From Cellulomonas xylanilytica (GTDB lineage Bacteria; Actinomycetota; Actinomycetes; Actinomycetales; Cellulomonadaceae): a stretch of 64,000 nucleotides of DNA. The notes beneath the pieces are model-generated. The model saw only the letters and a list, made by a program, of their open reading frames with translations. It did not search any database and was not told the origin of the DNA. A program made the translations under genes and the position numbers. Numbering within the stretch: position 1 is the first letter of the stretch; each line of letters starts with the position of its first letter. Below are positions 30,037 to 39,764 of the stretch, one piece after another. The stretch lies in contig NZ_BJUB01000011.1 in assembly GCF_007989805.1 (NCBI RefSeq), forward strand, positions 1-64,000, written 5' to 3'.

Positions 30037-30428
30037 CCGTGACGGCACAGCCGAGCGTGGGGCGCGCGCTCGCGCTGCTGATCGGGTCCGGGGCGGCGAT
30101 CGTCGGGATGGTGCTGCTCGTCGTCTGCTACACGGGCATCGGCGTGACCACCCTGACGGACACCAAGGCCGACCCCGACCCGTGCGTCGAGGCGTACGCC
30201 GCGGGGACCGACGCCGCGAGCGTCCGCTACACCGTCGTCCCGCCGAAGGCCATCTGCACGTGGGACGTCGACGGGGAGCCGACGGAGGTCGTCGTGGCCG
30301 CCGCGTCCGTCCCCCTGTTCACCGCGGGCGCCGTGCTCGCCGTCGGCGGCGTGCTGGTCTGCGGGGCGCTCGTGCTCGGGCCGTGGCTCGGCCGCCGACG
30401 GGGCCGGGCGCCGACGGACTCGCGCTGA
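30033..30428 (+). CDS. Two-span membrane protein of unknown function
   Basis: 131 residues. One membrane helix at about residues 11-37 (ALALLIGSGAAIVGMVLLVVC), an extracytoplasmic loop of about 55 residues with two cysteines (DPCVEAYAAG and AICTWDVDG) that could form a disulfide, and a second helix at about 88-117, ending in an Arg-rich cytoplasmic tail. ATG at 30033 overlaps the upstream stop by 4 bp, so it belongs to the mnmA transcription unit. I do not recognise the family. Confidence 0.75.
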   Translation: MTVTAQPSVGRALALLIGSGAAIVGMVLLVVCYTGIGVTTLTDTKADPDPCVEAYAAGTDAASVRYTVVPPKAICTWDVDGEPTEVVVAAASVPLFTAGAVLAVGGVLVCGALVLGPWLGRRRGRAPTDSR

Positions 30429-32720
<2,292 letters not shown>

Positions 32721-32721
32721 G

Positions 32722-34023
32722 GTGCCCGGTGCCGTGGTCCGGGTGGCTGCCGGTGCGCAGGTGGCCGACGCCGGAGCGCTGACCGCCGAGGCGTACCTCG
32801 CGGACCGGCTGGTCGACGCGGACGAGGCCTACGCCGAGGAGCTGCGGGACGCCGAGCGCCGCGCCCGGGAGGCGACGCTCCTCGTTGCGCTGGTCCCGCC
32901 CGGGGAAGGTGACGGCGCCAACGACCGGGACGACGACCCGGTGGTCGTGGGCACCGTGACGCTCGCGCCGTACGGCACCTCGTACGCCGAGGTGGCGGAG
33001 CCGGGCGAGCTGGAGATCCGCATGCTCGCGGTCGCGCCCGAGGCGAGGCGCCGCGGGATCGCCGAGCTGCTCATGGCTGCCGCGCTGCGCGAGGCGGTCG
33101 CGAGCGGGGCGACGCGGGTGGTGCTCTCGACGCTCGACTCCATGGAGGCCGCGCAGCGGCTCTACCGGCGGCTCGGGTTCGTCGCCGTGCCGGAGCGTGA
33201 CTGGGGGCATGTCGAGGTGCACCTGCGGGTCCACACGTGGACGCCGCCGGACGCGCCCGGTGCTCTCGTCGAGTCGGCGACCTGGCCCCCGGCCCGGGTG
33301 GTCGACGTGGACGGCTGGCGCGTGGGTCTGTCGGGCGGGCTGACCCGCCGCGCCAACAGCGTCCTGCCGCTCGGCACGCCGCCGGACGTGACCGCGGCGC
33401 TCGACCGGGTGGAGGAGCTGTACGCGACCGAGGGTCAGCCGTCGATCGTGCGCGTGTGCCGCGCGTCGCCGCGCGGACTGGACGACCTGCTCGCGCTGCG
33501 CGACTACGAGGTCATGTCCCGGACGGACGTGCTGGTGCGGGAGCTCGACGGGATCGAGCCGCACCGCGGAGCCGTCCGCACCGCGGCCGGACCGGTGCGG
33601 GTCTCCGTGGCGGACCACCCGGGCGACGAGTGGCTCGCGGCCTGGTCCGGCTCGAAGGCGCGGCTGCACGCCACCGGGGCCGCGGCGGAGGCGGACGACG
33701 CCAGCCTGCGGCTCGCGCGCAGCGTGCTCGGCGGGGCGCCCGCCGTCTACCTCACCGCGACGGACGCCTCGGGGCTGGTCGGCGTGATCCGTGCCGCGTT
33801 CGCGGAGGAGTGGGTCGCCCTGTCGTGCCTGGTCGTCGCGCAGGCTGCCCGCCGCCGCGGACTGGGCCGGTTCCTGACGCTCCGCGCCCTCGACGAGGGT
33901 GCGCGGCGCGGTGCCCGTCGTGCCTTCTTGCAGGTGGAGGCCGAGAACTCCGCGGCCGGAGCGCTCTACACGGCGCTCGGGTTCCAGCCGGCCGAGCGGT
34001 ACGTCTACCGCGAGCGGCGCTAG
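32722..34023 (+). CDS. Tandem-domain GNAT acetyltransferase
   Basis: 433 residues with two GNAT domains. The first (about 5-165) has the acetyl-CoA loop LAVAPEARRRGIAELLMAAAL and closing LYRRLGFVAV. The second (about 195-433) ends with LVVAQAARRRGLGRFLTLRAL, an acetyl-CoA-binding loop, and YTALGFQPAERYVYRER. Both loops look intact, so both halves may be active. The substrate is unknown. GTG at 32722 follows GGAGG by 6 bases. It directly follows ligA and overlaps the 3' end of the convergent HxlR gene by 4 bp. Confidence 0.87.
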   Translation: MPGAVVRVAAGAQVADAGALTAEAYLADRLVDADEAYAEELRDAERRAREATLLVALVPPGEGDGANDRDDDPVVVGTVTLAPYGTSYAEVAEPGELEIRMLAVAPEARRRGIAELLMAAALREAVASGATRVVLSTLDSMEAAQRLYRRLGFVAVPERDWGHVEVHLRVHTWTPPDAPGALVESATWPPARVVDVDGWRVGLSGGLTRRANSVLPLGTPPDVTAALDRVEELYATEGQPSIVRVCRASPRGLDDLLALRDYEVMSRTDVLVRELDGIEPHRGAVRTAAGPVRVSVADHPGDEWLAAWSGSKARLHATGAAAEADDASLRLARSVLGGAPAVYLTATDASGLVGVIRAAFAEEWVALSCLVVAQAARRRGLGRFLTLRALDEGARRGARRAFLQVEAENSAAGALYTALGFQPAERYVYRERR

Positions 34024-34652
34024 GCGGCCGCGAAGTACCTGCCGAAGCGGTGGGCGGCACGCTCGTCGCCGTCGATGCTCGCCTCTCCTGCCGCGACGAC
34101 CTCGGCGAGGGTGCGGTCGCCTGCCACGATGGCGTCGAGCGCGCGCGGGGTGGTCGTGATGACAGCGTCCGGGTGCTCGGCGTGGCCGCGCAGGACCTCG
34201 ACGCGCCCGTCGCGCAGGGTGACGGCGAACCGGTAGTCGCCGAGCCGCAGCTCGTAGCCGGCGGGTGGGTCGGTGTGGGTCAGCTGCGCCGCCAGCGACA
34301 GGATCACCGAGTCCACGCCGATCGGTGCGTCGCGGGGCAGCGTGGGCGAGCGGACGCCCCAGCGGCCGAGGGCCAGGACGACGGGTTCGAGCTCGGCGCC
34401 GCGGGCGGTCAGCGCGTACACGGCCACCGCGGCCGGCGGTGGGAGCGTGGTGCGCTCGACGACACCGGCGGCCTCGAGCTCGCGCAGCCGCTGGCTCAGG
34501 ATGTTGGCGCTGACCCCCGGCAGGCCCGCGCGCAGGTCCGTGAACCGTTTGGGTCCCAGCAGCAGCTCGCGGACCACGAGGAGTGCCCACCGTTCGCCCA
34601 CGAGGTCGAGCGCGTGGGCGATCCCGCAACCGTCGTCGTACGTTCGCGTCAT
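34020..34652 (-). CDS. HxlR-family regulator with C-terminal SCP2-like domain
   Basis: 210 residues. N-terminal HxlR winged helix (CGIAHALDLVGERWALLVVRELLLGPKRF, then ILSQRLRELEAAGVVER) including the near-terminal Cys9 that can be redox-sensitive in this family. The C-terminal half (about 115-205; RFAVTLRDGRVEVLRG, ALDAIVAGDRTLAEVVAAG) looks like an SCP2 sterol-carrier fold that could bind a hydrophobic ligand. ATG at 34652 has TAGTAT (34664-34659) 6 bases before it, so the message may be leaderless. It is divergent from the MFS exporter and probably represses it and itself. Confidence 0.85.
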   Translation of the reverse strand: MTRTYDDGCGIAHALDLVGERWALLVVRELLLGPKRFTDLRAGLPGVSANILSQRLRELEAAGVVERTTLPPPAAVAVYALTARGAELEPVVLALGRWGVRSPTLPRDAPIGVDSVILSLAAQLTHTDPPAGYELRLGDYRFAVTLRDGRVEVLRGHAEHPDAVITTTPRALDAIVAGDRTLAEVVAAGEASIDGDERAAHRFGRYFAAA

Positions 34653-34660
34653 GGAGACAT

Positions 34661-34699
34661 ACTAGAGGGTTGTTATTACTAACTAGATAGTCCTACTGT
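34661..34699 (+). promoter_or_regulatory. Divergent HxlR/MFS promoter region with direct repeats
   Basis: For the MFS gene: -35 TTGTTA (34670-34675), 18-bp spacer, -10 TACTGT (34694-34699), with the ATG 5 bases later. Two ACTAGA direct repeats (34661-34666 and 34682-34687) are 21 bp apart, two helical turns, and flank the MFS -35. They are the likely HxlR binding sites, though unproven. The region is strikingly AT-rich compared with its surroundings. Confidence 0.6.
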
Positions 34700-34704
34700 G
34701 CAAC

Positions 34705-36012
34705 ATGCGCGAGCGATGGACTCTGGCGGTGCTCGGGACGGCGTTCTTCGTCGTCGTGCTGGACAGCACGATCGTCTACGTGGCGCTGCCGTCGATCGCC
34801 GACGACCTCGCCTTCGCCGGCGGTGGCGTGCAGTGGGTGATCAGCGCCTACCTCGTGACGTTCGGCGGGCTGCTGCTGCTCGGCGGACGCGTCGCCGACC
34901 TGCTCGGGCGCCGGCGGGTGTTCCTGGTCGGGATCGCGGTCTTCACGGGTGCGTCGGTGCTCTGCGGGTCGGCGTCCGAGCCCGCCGTGCTCGTCGGTGC
35001 GCGGGTGCTGCAAGGGATGGGTGCGGCCGTCATGGCGCCGACTGCCCTCTCGCTCGTGCTGGTGACGTTCGAGCCGGGCCTGGAGCGCAACCGGGCGCTC
35101 GGCGTCTGGGGCGGCATCGGCGGGGTCGGGGGGACGGCCGGGCTGCTGCTGGGCGGTCCGATCACGCAGCTGTGGGGGTGGAAGTGGATCTTCCTGGCGA
35201 ACCTGCCGGTCGGCGTCCTGCTGCTGGTGGCGTCGGCTCGGCTGCTCGCCGAGAGCCGCGACGCGGACCGGCCGCGGGCCTTCGACGCGAGCGGTGCGCT
35301 CGCCGTCACCGGAGCGCTCGTGCTCCTCGTGCTCGGCATCACCGAGGCGTCGTGGCCGGCGCTCGCGGGCTCCGCGCTGCTCCTGGGCACCTTCGTCCTG
35401 GTCGAGCGGCGCGCGGTCGCGCCGCTCGTCCCGTGGCGCGTCGTCCGGTCCCGACGGCTCGTCACCGGCAACCTCCTGCTCCTGGTGGCCGGGACGTGCG
35501 TCGACGGGGTCCTGCTGGTGCTGGCCCTCGACGCGCAGGCGGCCGGCAGCCGGTCCCCGGTGCACTTCGGGCTGACGACGGCCGCCATGACGGGTGCCTC
35601 GGTGGTCGGGTCCGTCGTCGGGCAGGCGGTCGTCACCCGGGTCGGCGTGCGGGCGGTGGCGGTGGCCGGGACGGCGCTGCTCGCGGCGGGCAGCGTCGCG
35701 CTCACGACGCTCCCCGCCGTCGGTCTCGTCGTGTTCGGCGCAGGGCTGGGTGCCGCCTTCGTGAGCGCCCAGATCGCCGCCGTCTCCGGGGCCGCGCCCG
35801 ACGACTCAGGTCTGGCGGCAGGGATCGCCGACACGTCGTTCGCCGTCGGGGGAGCCCTCGGCGTCGCCGTGCTGTCGACGGTCGAGGGCACCGGCAGCGC
35901 CCTGGTCGTGGCGGCGATCGTGGCGGCCCTCGGCCTCGTCGCTGCCACGTCCCTGGGCGCTCACCGCGCGACCTCCGGCGTCACGCACCTCCCCGCGGGT
36001 CGAGCGCCGTGA
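34705..36012 (+). CDS. MFS exporter, DHA-type (drug:H+ antiporter)
   Basis: 435 residues and roughly 12-14 membrane helices. The motif LDSTIVYVALPSIADDL in the first helix and the loop GGRVADLLGRRRVFL (motif A) are typical of DHA2-type proton-driven efflux pumps, and GGIGGVGGTAGLLLGG is the motif C region. It probably exports a small toxic or signalling compound; the substrate cannot be stated. ATG at 34705 is 5 bases after a -10 element. Probably controlled by the divergent HxlR protein. Its 3' end overlaps the convergent ABC ATPase gene by 32 bp. Confidence 0.88.
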   Translation: MRERWTLAVLGTAFFVVVLDSTIVYVALPSIADDLAFAGGGVQWVISAYLVTFGGLLLLGGRVADLLGRRRVFLVGIAVFTGASVLCGSASEPAVLVGARVLQGMGAAVMAPTALSLVLVTFEPGLERNRALGVWGGIGGVGGTAGLLLGGPITQLWGWKWIFLANLPVGVLLLVASARLLAESRDADRPRAFDASGALAVTGALVLLVLGITEASWPALAGSALLLGTFVLVERRAVAPLVPWRVVRSRRLVTGNLLLLVAGTCVDGVLLVLALDAQAAGSRSPVHFGLTTAAMTGASVVGSVVGQAVVTRVGVRAVAVAGTALLAAGSVALTTLPAVGLVVFGAGLGAAFVSAQIAAVSGAAPDDSGLAAGIADTSFAVGGALGVAVLSTVEGTGSALVVAAIVAALGLVAATSLGAHRATSGVTHLPAGRAP

Positions 36013-36751
36013 GGAGCGTGCGGCGCGCGCCGTCCGTCGCGTCCCGCGGCACCGGCAGGTCGAGCACCACCCGGCCCGGCCGGTCCGAGAGCACGACCAC
36101 GCGGTCCGCCAGCAGGAGCGCCTCGTCGACGTCGTGCGTCACGAGCACGACCGCGCGCCCGTGCCCAGCGAGGTCCAGGCCCGCCAGCCAGGCGTTCATG
36201 CGGCGTCGGGTGATCGCGTCGAGGGCGCCGAACGGCTCGTCGAGGAGCAGCACCGGCCGGCCGGGCAGGCAGGTACGCAGCAGGGCCAGGCGCTGGCGCA
36301 TGCCACCGGACAGCTCGTGCGGCCAGGCCCGCTCGAACCCCGCCAGGCCGAACTCGTCGAACAGCGCCCGAGCGCGGGCGTCGGCGACGGCTCGGTCGAG
36401 CCCCGCGATCCGGGCTCCCACCAGGGCGTTGGGCAGCGCCCGCCGCCAGGGCAGCAGCCCGTCCCGCTGGGGCATCCACGCCGTCGCCGCGCCGACGACC
36501 GCCCGGCCGGACACGGACCCCCCGGTGGGGGTGAGGCCGGCCAGGACGCGCAGCAACGTCGACTTGCCGCAGCCCGAGGGCCCGACGACCGCGACGAACT
36601 CGCCGACGCGCACCCGCAGGTCGACGTCCTGGAGAGCGACGACCTCGCCCACCGCCCGGCGACCGGTGCCGGGGAACGTCACGGTCAGCCCGGCGACCTC
36701 GAGCGCCGGGCCCGAGGTCGGCGGCGCCTCAGTCGACAGGGAGGAAGTCAT
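35981..36751 (-). CDS. thiZ: Thiamine/thiamine-precursor ABC transporter ATPase
   Basis: 256-residue ABC ATPase of the SsuB/TauB/ThiZ type. Walker A GPSGCGKST, Q-loop region MPQRDGLLPW, signature LSGGMRQR, Walker B VLLLDEPFGALD, switch His in VTHDVDEALLLADR. Drives uptake with the permease and binding protein encoded upstream. ATG at 36751 overlaps the binding-protein stop region by 23 bp. Last gene of the unit headed by a TPP riboswitch. The gene symbol is by analogy with the HMP/formylaminopyrimidine transporter and is not certain. Confidence 0.88.
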   Translation of the reverse strand: MTSSLSTEAPPTSGPALEVAGLTVTFPGTGRRAVGEVVALQDVDLRVRVGEFVAVVGPSGCGKSTLLRVLAGLTPTGGSVSGRAVVGAATAWMPQRDGLLPWRRALPNALVGARIAGLDRAVADARARALFDEFGLAGFERAWPHELSGGMRQRLALLRTCLPGRPVLLLDEPFGALDAITRRRMNAWLAGLDLAGHGRAVVLVTHDVDEALLLADRVVVLSDRPGRVVLDLPVPRDATDGARRTLLTALDPRGGA

Positions 36752-37730
36752 CGGTCCACGCGGCGTCGGTGTCGAACCCGGGGTCGGCGAGGTCGTTCTC
36801 CTGCAGGAACCCGACGAAGTCGTCCCAGACCGTCGCCTGCTGGACGCCCCAGTGCTCCGGGTCGTCGGTGTAGCGGGTCGCGAGCCACTGCGCGCTGAGC
36901 GTGAGCAGCTCCGGGTCGATCTCGGGCGCCGCCTCGTGGATCGCGTCGGCGGCGGCCTGCGGCTCGGCGATCGCGTCCTCGTAGCCGTGCGTGAGGGCGG
37001 CGAGGAAGTCCCGGACCAGCTCCGGGTCCTCGTCCAGGTGCTGCTGGGACGTCGCGACGAGAGGCGTGTACCAGTCGGGGATGCAGTCGGTGTGGTCGAT
37101 GAACGGGATCGTCGACACGTCGAGGCCGTCGATCTGCCCGAGCCGGATGGTGTCCCACGCGTCGAACACCCAGGCGGCGTCGAACTGGTGCTCCAGCAGA
37201 CCGATGCGGAAGTCGTCGCTCGACAGGGGGGCCAGCTCGACGGCGTCCGGGTCGCCTCCGTCGCACTCGACGAGCGTGCGGATGAGCGCCTCCTCCAGCT
37301 CGGACCCGTAGGAGCCGTACGTGTGACCGGCCAGATCGCGGGGGCGGGTGATGCCGGACTCGGTCAGGGAGATGAGGCTGGACGTGTTGTGCTGGATGAC
37401 GGTGGCCACCGAGACCACCTCGGCCCCCTGCTCACGGGCGGGGACCAGCCCTTCGGCGACGGAGAAGGCGAAGTCGGCCTTGCCCGCGGCGAGCAGCTGC
37501 AGGCCGGAGGTGTCGCCGGGCTCGACGATCGTGAGGTCGATGCCGGCGTCGGCGAAGTAGCCGCGCGACTGCGCGAGGTACAGGCCGGAGTGGTTGGTGT
37601 TCGGCGTCCAGTCGAGGATCACGGACACGGGTCGTAGCGCGGGGCCCGACGACGGGCCGTCGGCGGCGGCGGTCGAGCAGGCGGTCATGAGGCAGAGGGC
37701 GGCGGCGGCAGCGACGAGGCGGGTTCTCAT
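36729..37730 (-). CDS. thiY: NMT1/THI5-like substrate-binding lipoprotein
   Basis: 333 residues. Lipoprotein signal with lipobox MTAC (Cys18). The mature part begins with VSVILDWTPNTNHSGLYLAQ and RGYFADAGIDLTIVEPG, the hallmark of ThiY/NMT1-type proteins that bind thiamine pyrimidine precursors; SLISLTESGITRPRDLAGHTYGSYGSELE follows. ATG at 37730 has GGAAGGAC upstream and overlaps the permease stop by 4 bp. With the riboswitch upstream, uptake of thiamine or its pyrimidine moiety is the best reading; the exact ligand is not decidable here. Confidence 0.9.
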   Translation of the reverse strand: MRTRLVAAAAALCLMTACSTAAADGPSSGPALRPVSVILDWTPNTNHSGLYLAQSRGYFADAGIDLTIVEPGDTSGLQLLAAGKADFAFSVAEGLVPAREQGAEVVSVATVIQHNTSSLISLTESGITRPRDLAGHTYGSYGSELEEALIRTLVECDGGDPDAVELAPLSSDDFRIGLLEHQFDAAWVFDAWDTIRLGQIDGLDVSTIPFIDHTDCIPDWYTPLVATSQQHLDEDPELVRDFLAALTHGYEDAIAEPQAAADAIHEAAPEIDPELLTLSAQWLATRYTDDPEHWGVQQATVWDDFVGFLQENDLADPGFDTDAAWTDDFLPVD

Positions 37731-38509
37731 GCGGGGGTCCTTCCAGGACGTGAGGGGTGGGACGACCGCTGCCACGGCGTGGCGAGCCGCGCGAGGCCGT
37801 CGACGAGCAGGAACAGCAGGCCGGTGAGCACGGCCACGAGGACGACGGCGACGAGGATCTGGTCCACCTCGTAGCCCTTGCGGGAGCGCTGGACGAACAC
37901 GCCCAGTCCGCTCTGACCGGCGAGGTACTCGGCCACGACGGCCGCGCCGATCGCGTAGGTGGCGGCCACGCGCAGGCCACCGAGGGCGCCCGGCACCGAC
38001 GCCGGGAGCTGGACGAGCCAGAACTGGTGCCGGCGGGTGCCGCCCAGCCCGGCGACCATCTCGGCGTGCTCCGCGTCGACGGCGGCCATCGCGGTCACGG
38101 CGGCGACGAGCACCGGGAAGAACGCGGTGAGCGCGACGAGCAGCACCTTGGGCAGCAGACCGAAGCCGGCCCACAGGATGAGCAGCGGGGCGAGCACGAC
38201 GGTCGGGACGGTCTGCGTGAGGGTGACCAGCGGGTACACGGTGTCCGAGACCCACGGGAACGCCGCGATGAGCACGGCGAGCAGCAGTCCCACGACCGCT
38301 CCGACGAGCAGGCCGAGGCCGGCCTCGGTCAGCGTCGTGAGCACGTCGTCGACGATCAGCGGTGCGACCTCGACCGCCGTGCGGGCCACCTGGGACGGTG
38401 GCGGGAGCACGAAGGCGGGGAGGTCGGCCAGGTGCACGCCGACCTCCCAGCCGACGAGCAGCACGAGCCCCGCCGCGGCCGGCGCGAGGACCCGACGCCA
38501 GCGGCGCAC
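37727..38509 (-). CDS. thiX: Thiamine-precursor ABC transporter permease
   Basis: 260 residues, about six membrane spans, SsuC/TauC/ThiX type. An N-terminal anchor helix (LAPAAAGLVLLVGWEVGVHL) precedes the conserved FVLPPPSQV segment and TQTVPTVVLAPLLILWAGFG; the EAA-like loop is MVAGLGGTRRHQFWLVQLPASVP. Starts with ATG at 38509, 4 bp after the stop of the thiamine-binding protein gene. Couples thiY and thiZ products into an importer. Confidence 0.9.
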   Translation of the reverse strand: MRRWRRVLAPAAAGLVLLVGWEVGVHLADLPAFVLPPPSQVARTAVEVAPLIVDDVLTTLTEAGLGLLVGAVVGLLLAVLIAAFPWVSDTVYPLVTLTQTVPTVVLAPLLILWAGFGLLPKVLLVALTAFFPVLVAAVTAMAAVDAEHAEMVAGLGGTRRHQFWLVQLPASVPGALGGLRVAATYAIGAAVVAEYLAGQSGLGVFVQRSRKGYEVDQILVAVVLVAVLTGLLFLLVDGLARLATPWQRSSHPSRPGRTPA

Positions 38510-38513
38510 GGCG

Positions 38514-38807
38514 TCAGGCCCGGAACTTGCCCACGAGGTCGGCGATGGTGGGCCCGGCGTCGTCCTTGCCCTGCCCGACCTTGATCACGCTGGACACGGC
38601 CGACGCGCCCGCCAGGACGGTGGCCTCGTGGACGGCACGCAGCAGCGGCCAGATCTGGTCGGGCGTGCCCTGGATGGTGGTGCCCATGGCGCCCACCTCG
38701 TACACGAGGCCGGACTGCTGGATGACCGCGATGGCGGCGTCGACGTAGGCGTACCGGTCGTCGTCGGTGCCGCTCGGGCGGGGAGAGACCTGGATCTGTG
38801 CGAGCAC
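38514..38807 (-). CDS. MTH1187/YkoF-type thiamine-binding protein
   Basis: 97 residues, a single ferredoxin-like domain of the thiamine-binding DUF77 family: LAQIQVSPRPSG at the start, AAIAVIQQSGLVYEVGAMGTTIQG, then the AVSSVIKVGQGKD strand. Cytoplasmic. It may bind thiamine or the hydroxymethylpyrimidine moiety and act with the importer. Start is GTG at 38807, with GGAGGA 8 bases before; an earlier in-frame start would run through the riboswitch leader. First gene after the TPP riboswitch. Confidence 0.88.
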   Translation of the reverse strand: MLAQIQVSPRPSGTDDDRYAYVDAAIAVIQQSGLVYEVGAMGTTIQGTPDQIWPLLRAVHEATVLAGASAVSSVIKVGQGKDDAGPTIADLVGKFRA

Positions 38808-38813
38808 GGGTGT

Positions 38814-38858
38814 TCCTCCGGGTGGTCGGACCGGGCGCACGCAGCACAGGTCCACCCG
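38814..38858 (-). promoter_or_regulatory. Possible ribosome-site hairpin in TPP leader
   Basis: In the leader, CGGGTGG (38858-38852) can pair with CCACCCG (38825-38819), and the GGAGGA ribosome-binding site (38819-38814) directly abuts the stem. This could be the expression platform through which TPP binding restricts translation. It is a hand-drawn pairing; no competing antisequestor was worked out. Confidence 0.45.
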
Positions 38859-38923
38859 TCCGGGGACGACGACGACGGAGCCCCGGCGACGACCGGGAGG
38901 CCGCCCACGCCGCGCTCGGTGGC

Positions 38924-39030
38924 GCATCCCTCCGCTGGCATTACCCAGTTCAGGTTCTCGGGTCGACGTGCGCTGACACCGGTGGTGTCGCGGCTCGTCC
39001 TCTCAGCCCGGCTGTCCCGAGCTCCCCTGC
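38924..39030 (-). ncRNA. TPP (THI-box) riboswitch
   Basis: Minus-strand RNA with the THI-box consensus in order: GGGGAGC near 39028, GGGCTGAGAGGA (39010-38999), ACCCGAGAACCTGAACTGG (about 38963-38945) and GTAATGCCAGCGGAGGGA (about 38944-38927). The variable P3 arm (GACACCACCGGTGTC) forms a hairpin between. A -10-like TAGGTT (39048-39043) lies just upstream, so the aptamer would be at the very 5' end of the message. Controls the thiamine-binding protein-thiX-thiY-thiZ unit; high TPP should turn it off. Confidence 0.96.
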
Positions 39031-39095
39031 GTTGGCGGGACGAACCTACCCGGACCGGTCGGGCCTGCCGGTCGCCTTCTCACGGACCGGACGGG

Positions 39096-39752
39096 TCAGC
39101 GGCTGGCCCACAGCAGGCCGCGCTCGATGATCGTCCGGACCGACGGCACCTCGAGGTCGGCCAGCAGGTGGCCGGGTGCGCACACGAACACGCGACCGGC
39201 GCCCCAGCGGCGGGTCCAGACGGCGGGTGACGTGACGGGCTCGTGCCACGGGTCGTCGGGACCGGGGGTGATGGTGGTGGTCGCCAGCACGTCGTTGAGC
39301 TGGTCCGTGAGCAGCCAGTACTGCTCGGAGCGCAGCGTGAAGTCGTGCAGGCCCTCGACGATCGGATGGTCGCCCGTGATGGCGATGGTGTGCTCGACCA
39401 GGGCCCCGCCCGGGTGAGCGGCGAACTGCGCGCCGACGAGCTGCAGGTAGTCGGTGGCGATCCGGAACGAGTCGACGATCCCGCCGTGCCAGCCGGCGAA
39501 CCCGGTCCCGGCGGCGACGGCGGTGCGCAGCCCGCGCAGCTCGTCGGCCAGGATGTCGCCCATGGTCCAGCACTGGACCACCAGGTCGGTCGCGGCCATG
39601 AGGTCGGGGTCCGCGTAGGCCTCGAGCGACCCCTCGACGACGACGTCGAAGTCGTGCTCGCGCAGGAACGGCACGAACAGGTCGGCGGCTTCCTCGGGCG
39701 CGTGCCCGTCCCAGCCGCCGCGGACGACGAGGGCACGACGTTGTGGGGCCAC
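39096..39752 (-). CDS. ThuA-like protein
   Basis: 218 residues with the ThuA/trehalose-utilisation (class I glutamine amidotransferase-like) fold: RRALVVRGGWDGHAPEEA, DLVVQCWTMGDI, AGTGFAGWHGGIVDSF, and SPAVWTRRWGAGRVFVCAPGH. ThuA with ThuB-type oxidoreductases processes 3-keto-disaccharides in rhizobia, and ThuA-like proteins often sit with Gfo/Idh/MocA and TIM-barrel enzymes. GTG at 39752 has AGGAGA upstream and lies 12 bp after the stop of the ROK regulator gene, forming a two-gene unit. The partner enzymes are in the divergent operon from 41.0 kb. Confidence 0.88.
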   Translation of the reverse strand: MAPQRRALVVRGGWDGHAPEEAADLFVPFLREHDFDVVVEGSLEAYADPDLMAATDLVVQCWTMGDILADELRGLRTAVAAGTGFAGWHGGIVDSFRIATDYLQLVGAQFAAHPGGALVEHTIAITGDHPIVEGLHDFTLRSEQYWLLTDQLNDVLATTTITPGPDDPWHEPVTSPAVWTRRWGAGRVFVCAPGHLLADLEVPSVRTIIERGLLWASR

Positions 39753-39764
39753 GGCGGGTCTCCT

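Noticed and set aside
34848..35948. Minus-strand frame of 366 codons opposite the MFS gene
   Set aside because: Ser/Thr/Arg/Pro-rich shadow without motifs; the plus-strand frame has clear MFS motifs.
39053..39073. GACCGG/CCGGTC hairpin after the ThuA-like gene and before the THI-box
   Set aside because: Only a 6-bp stem, in a region full of CCGG words and between a promoter-like element and ThuA stop; too weak to call as terminator.
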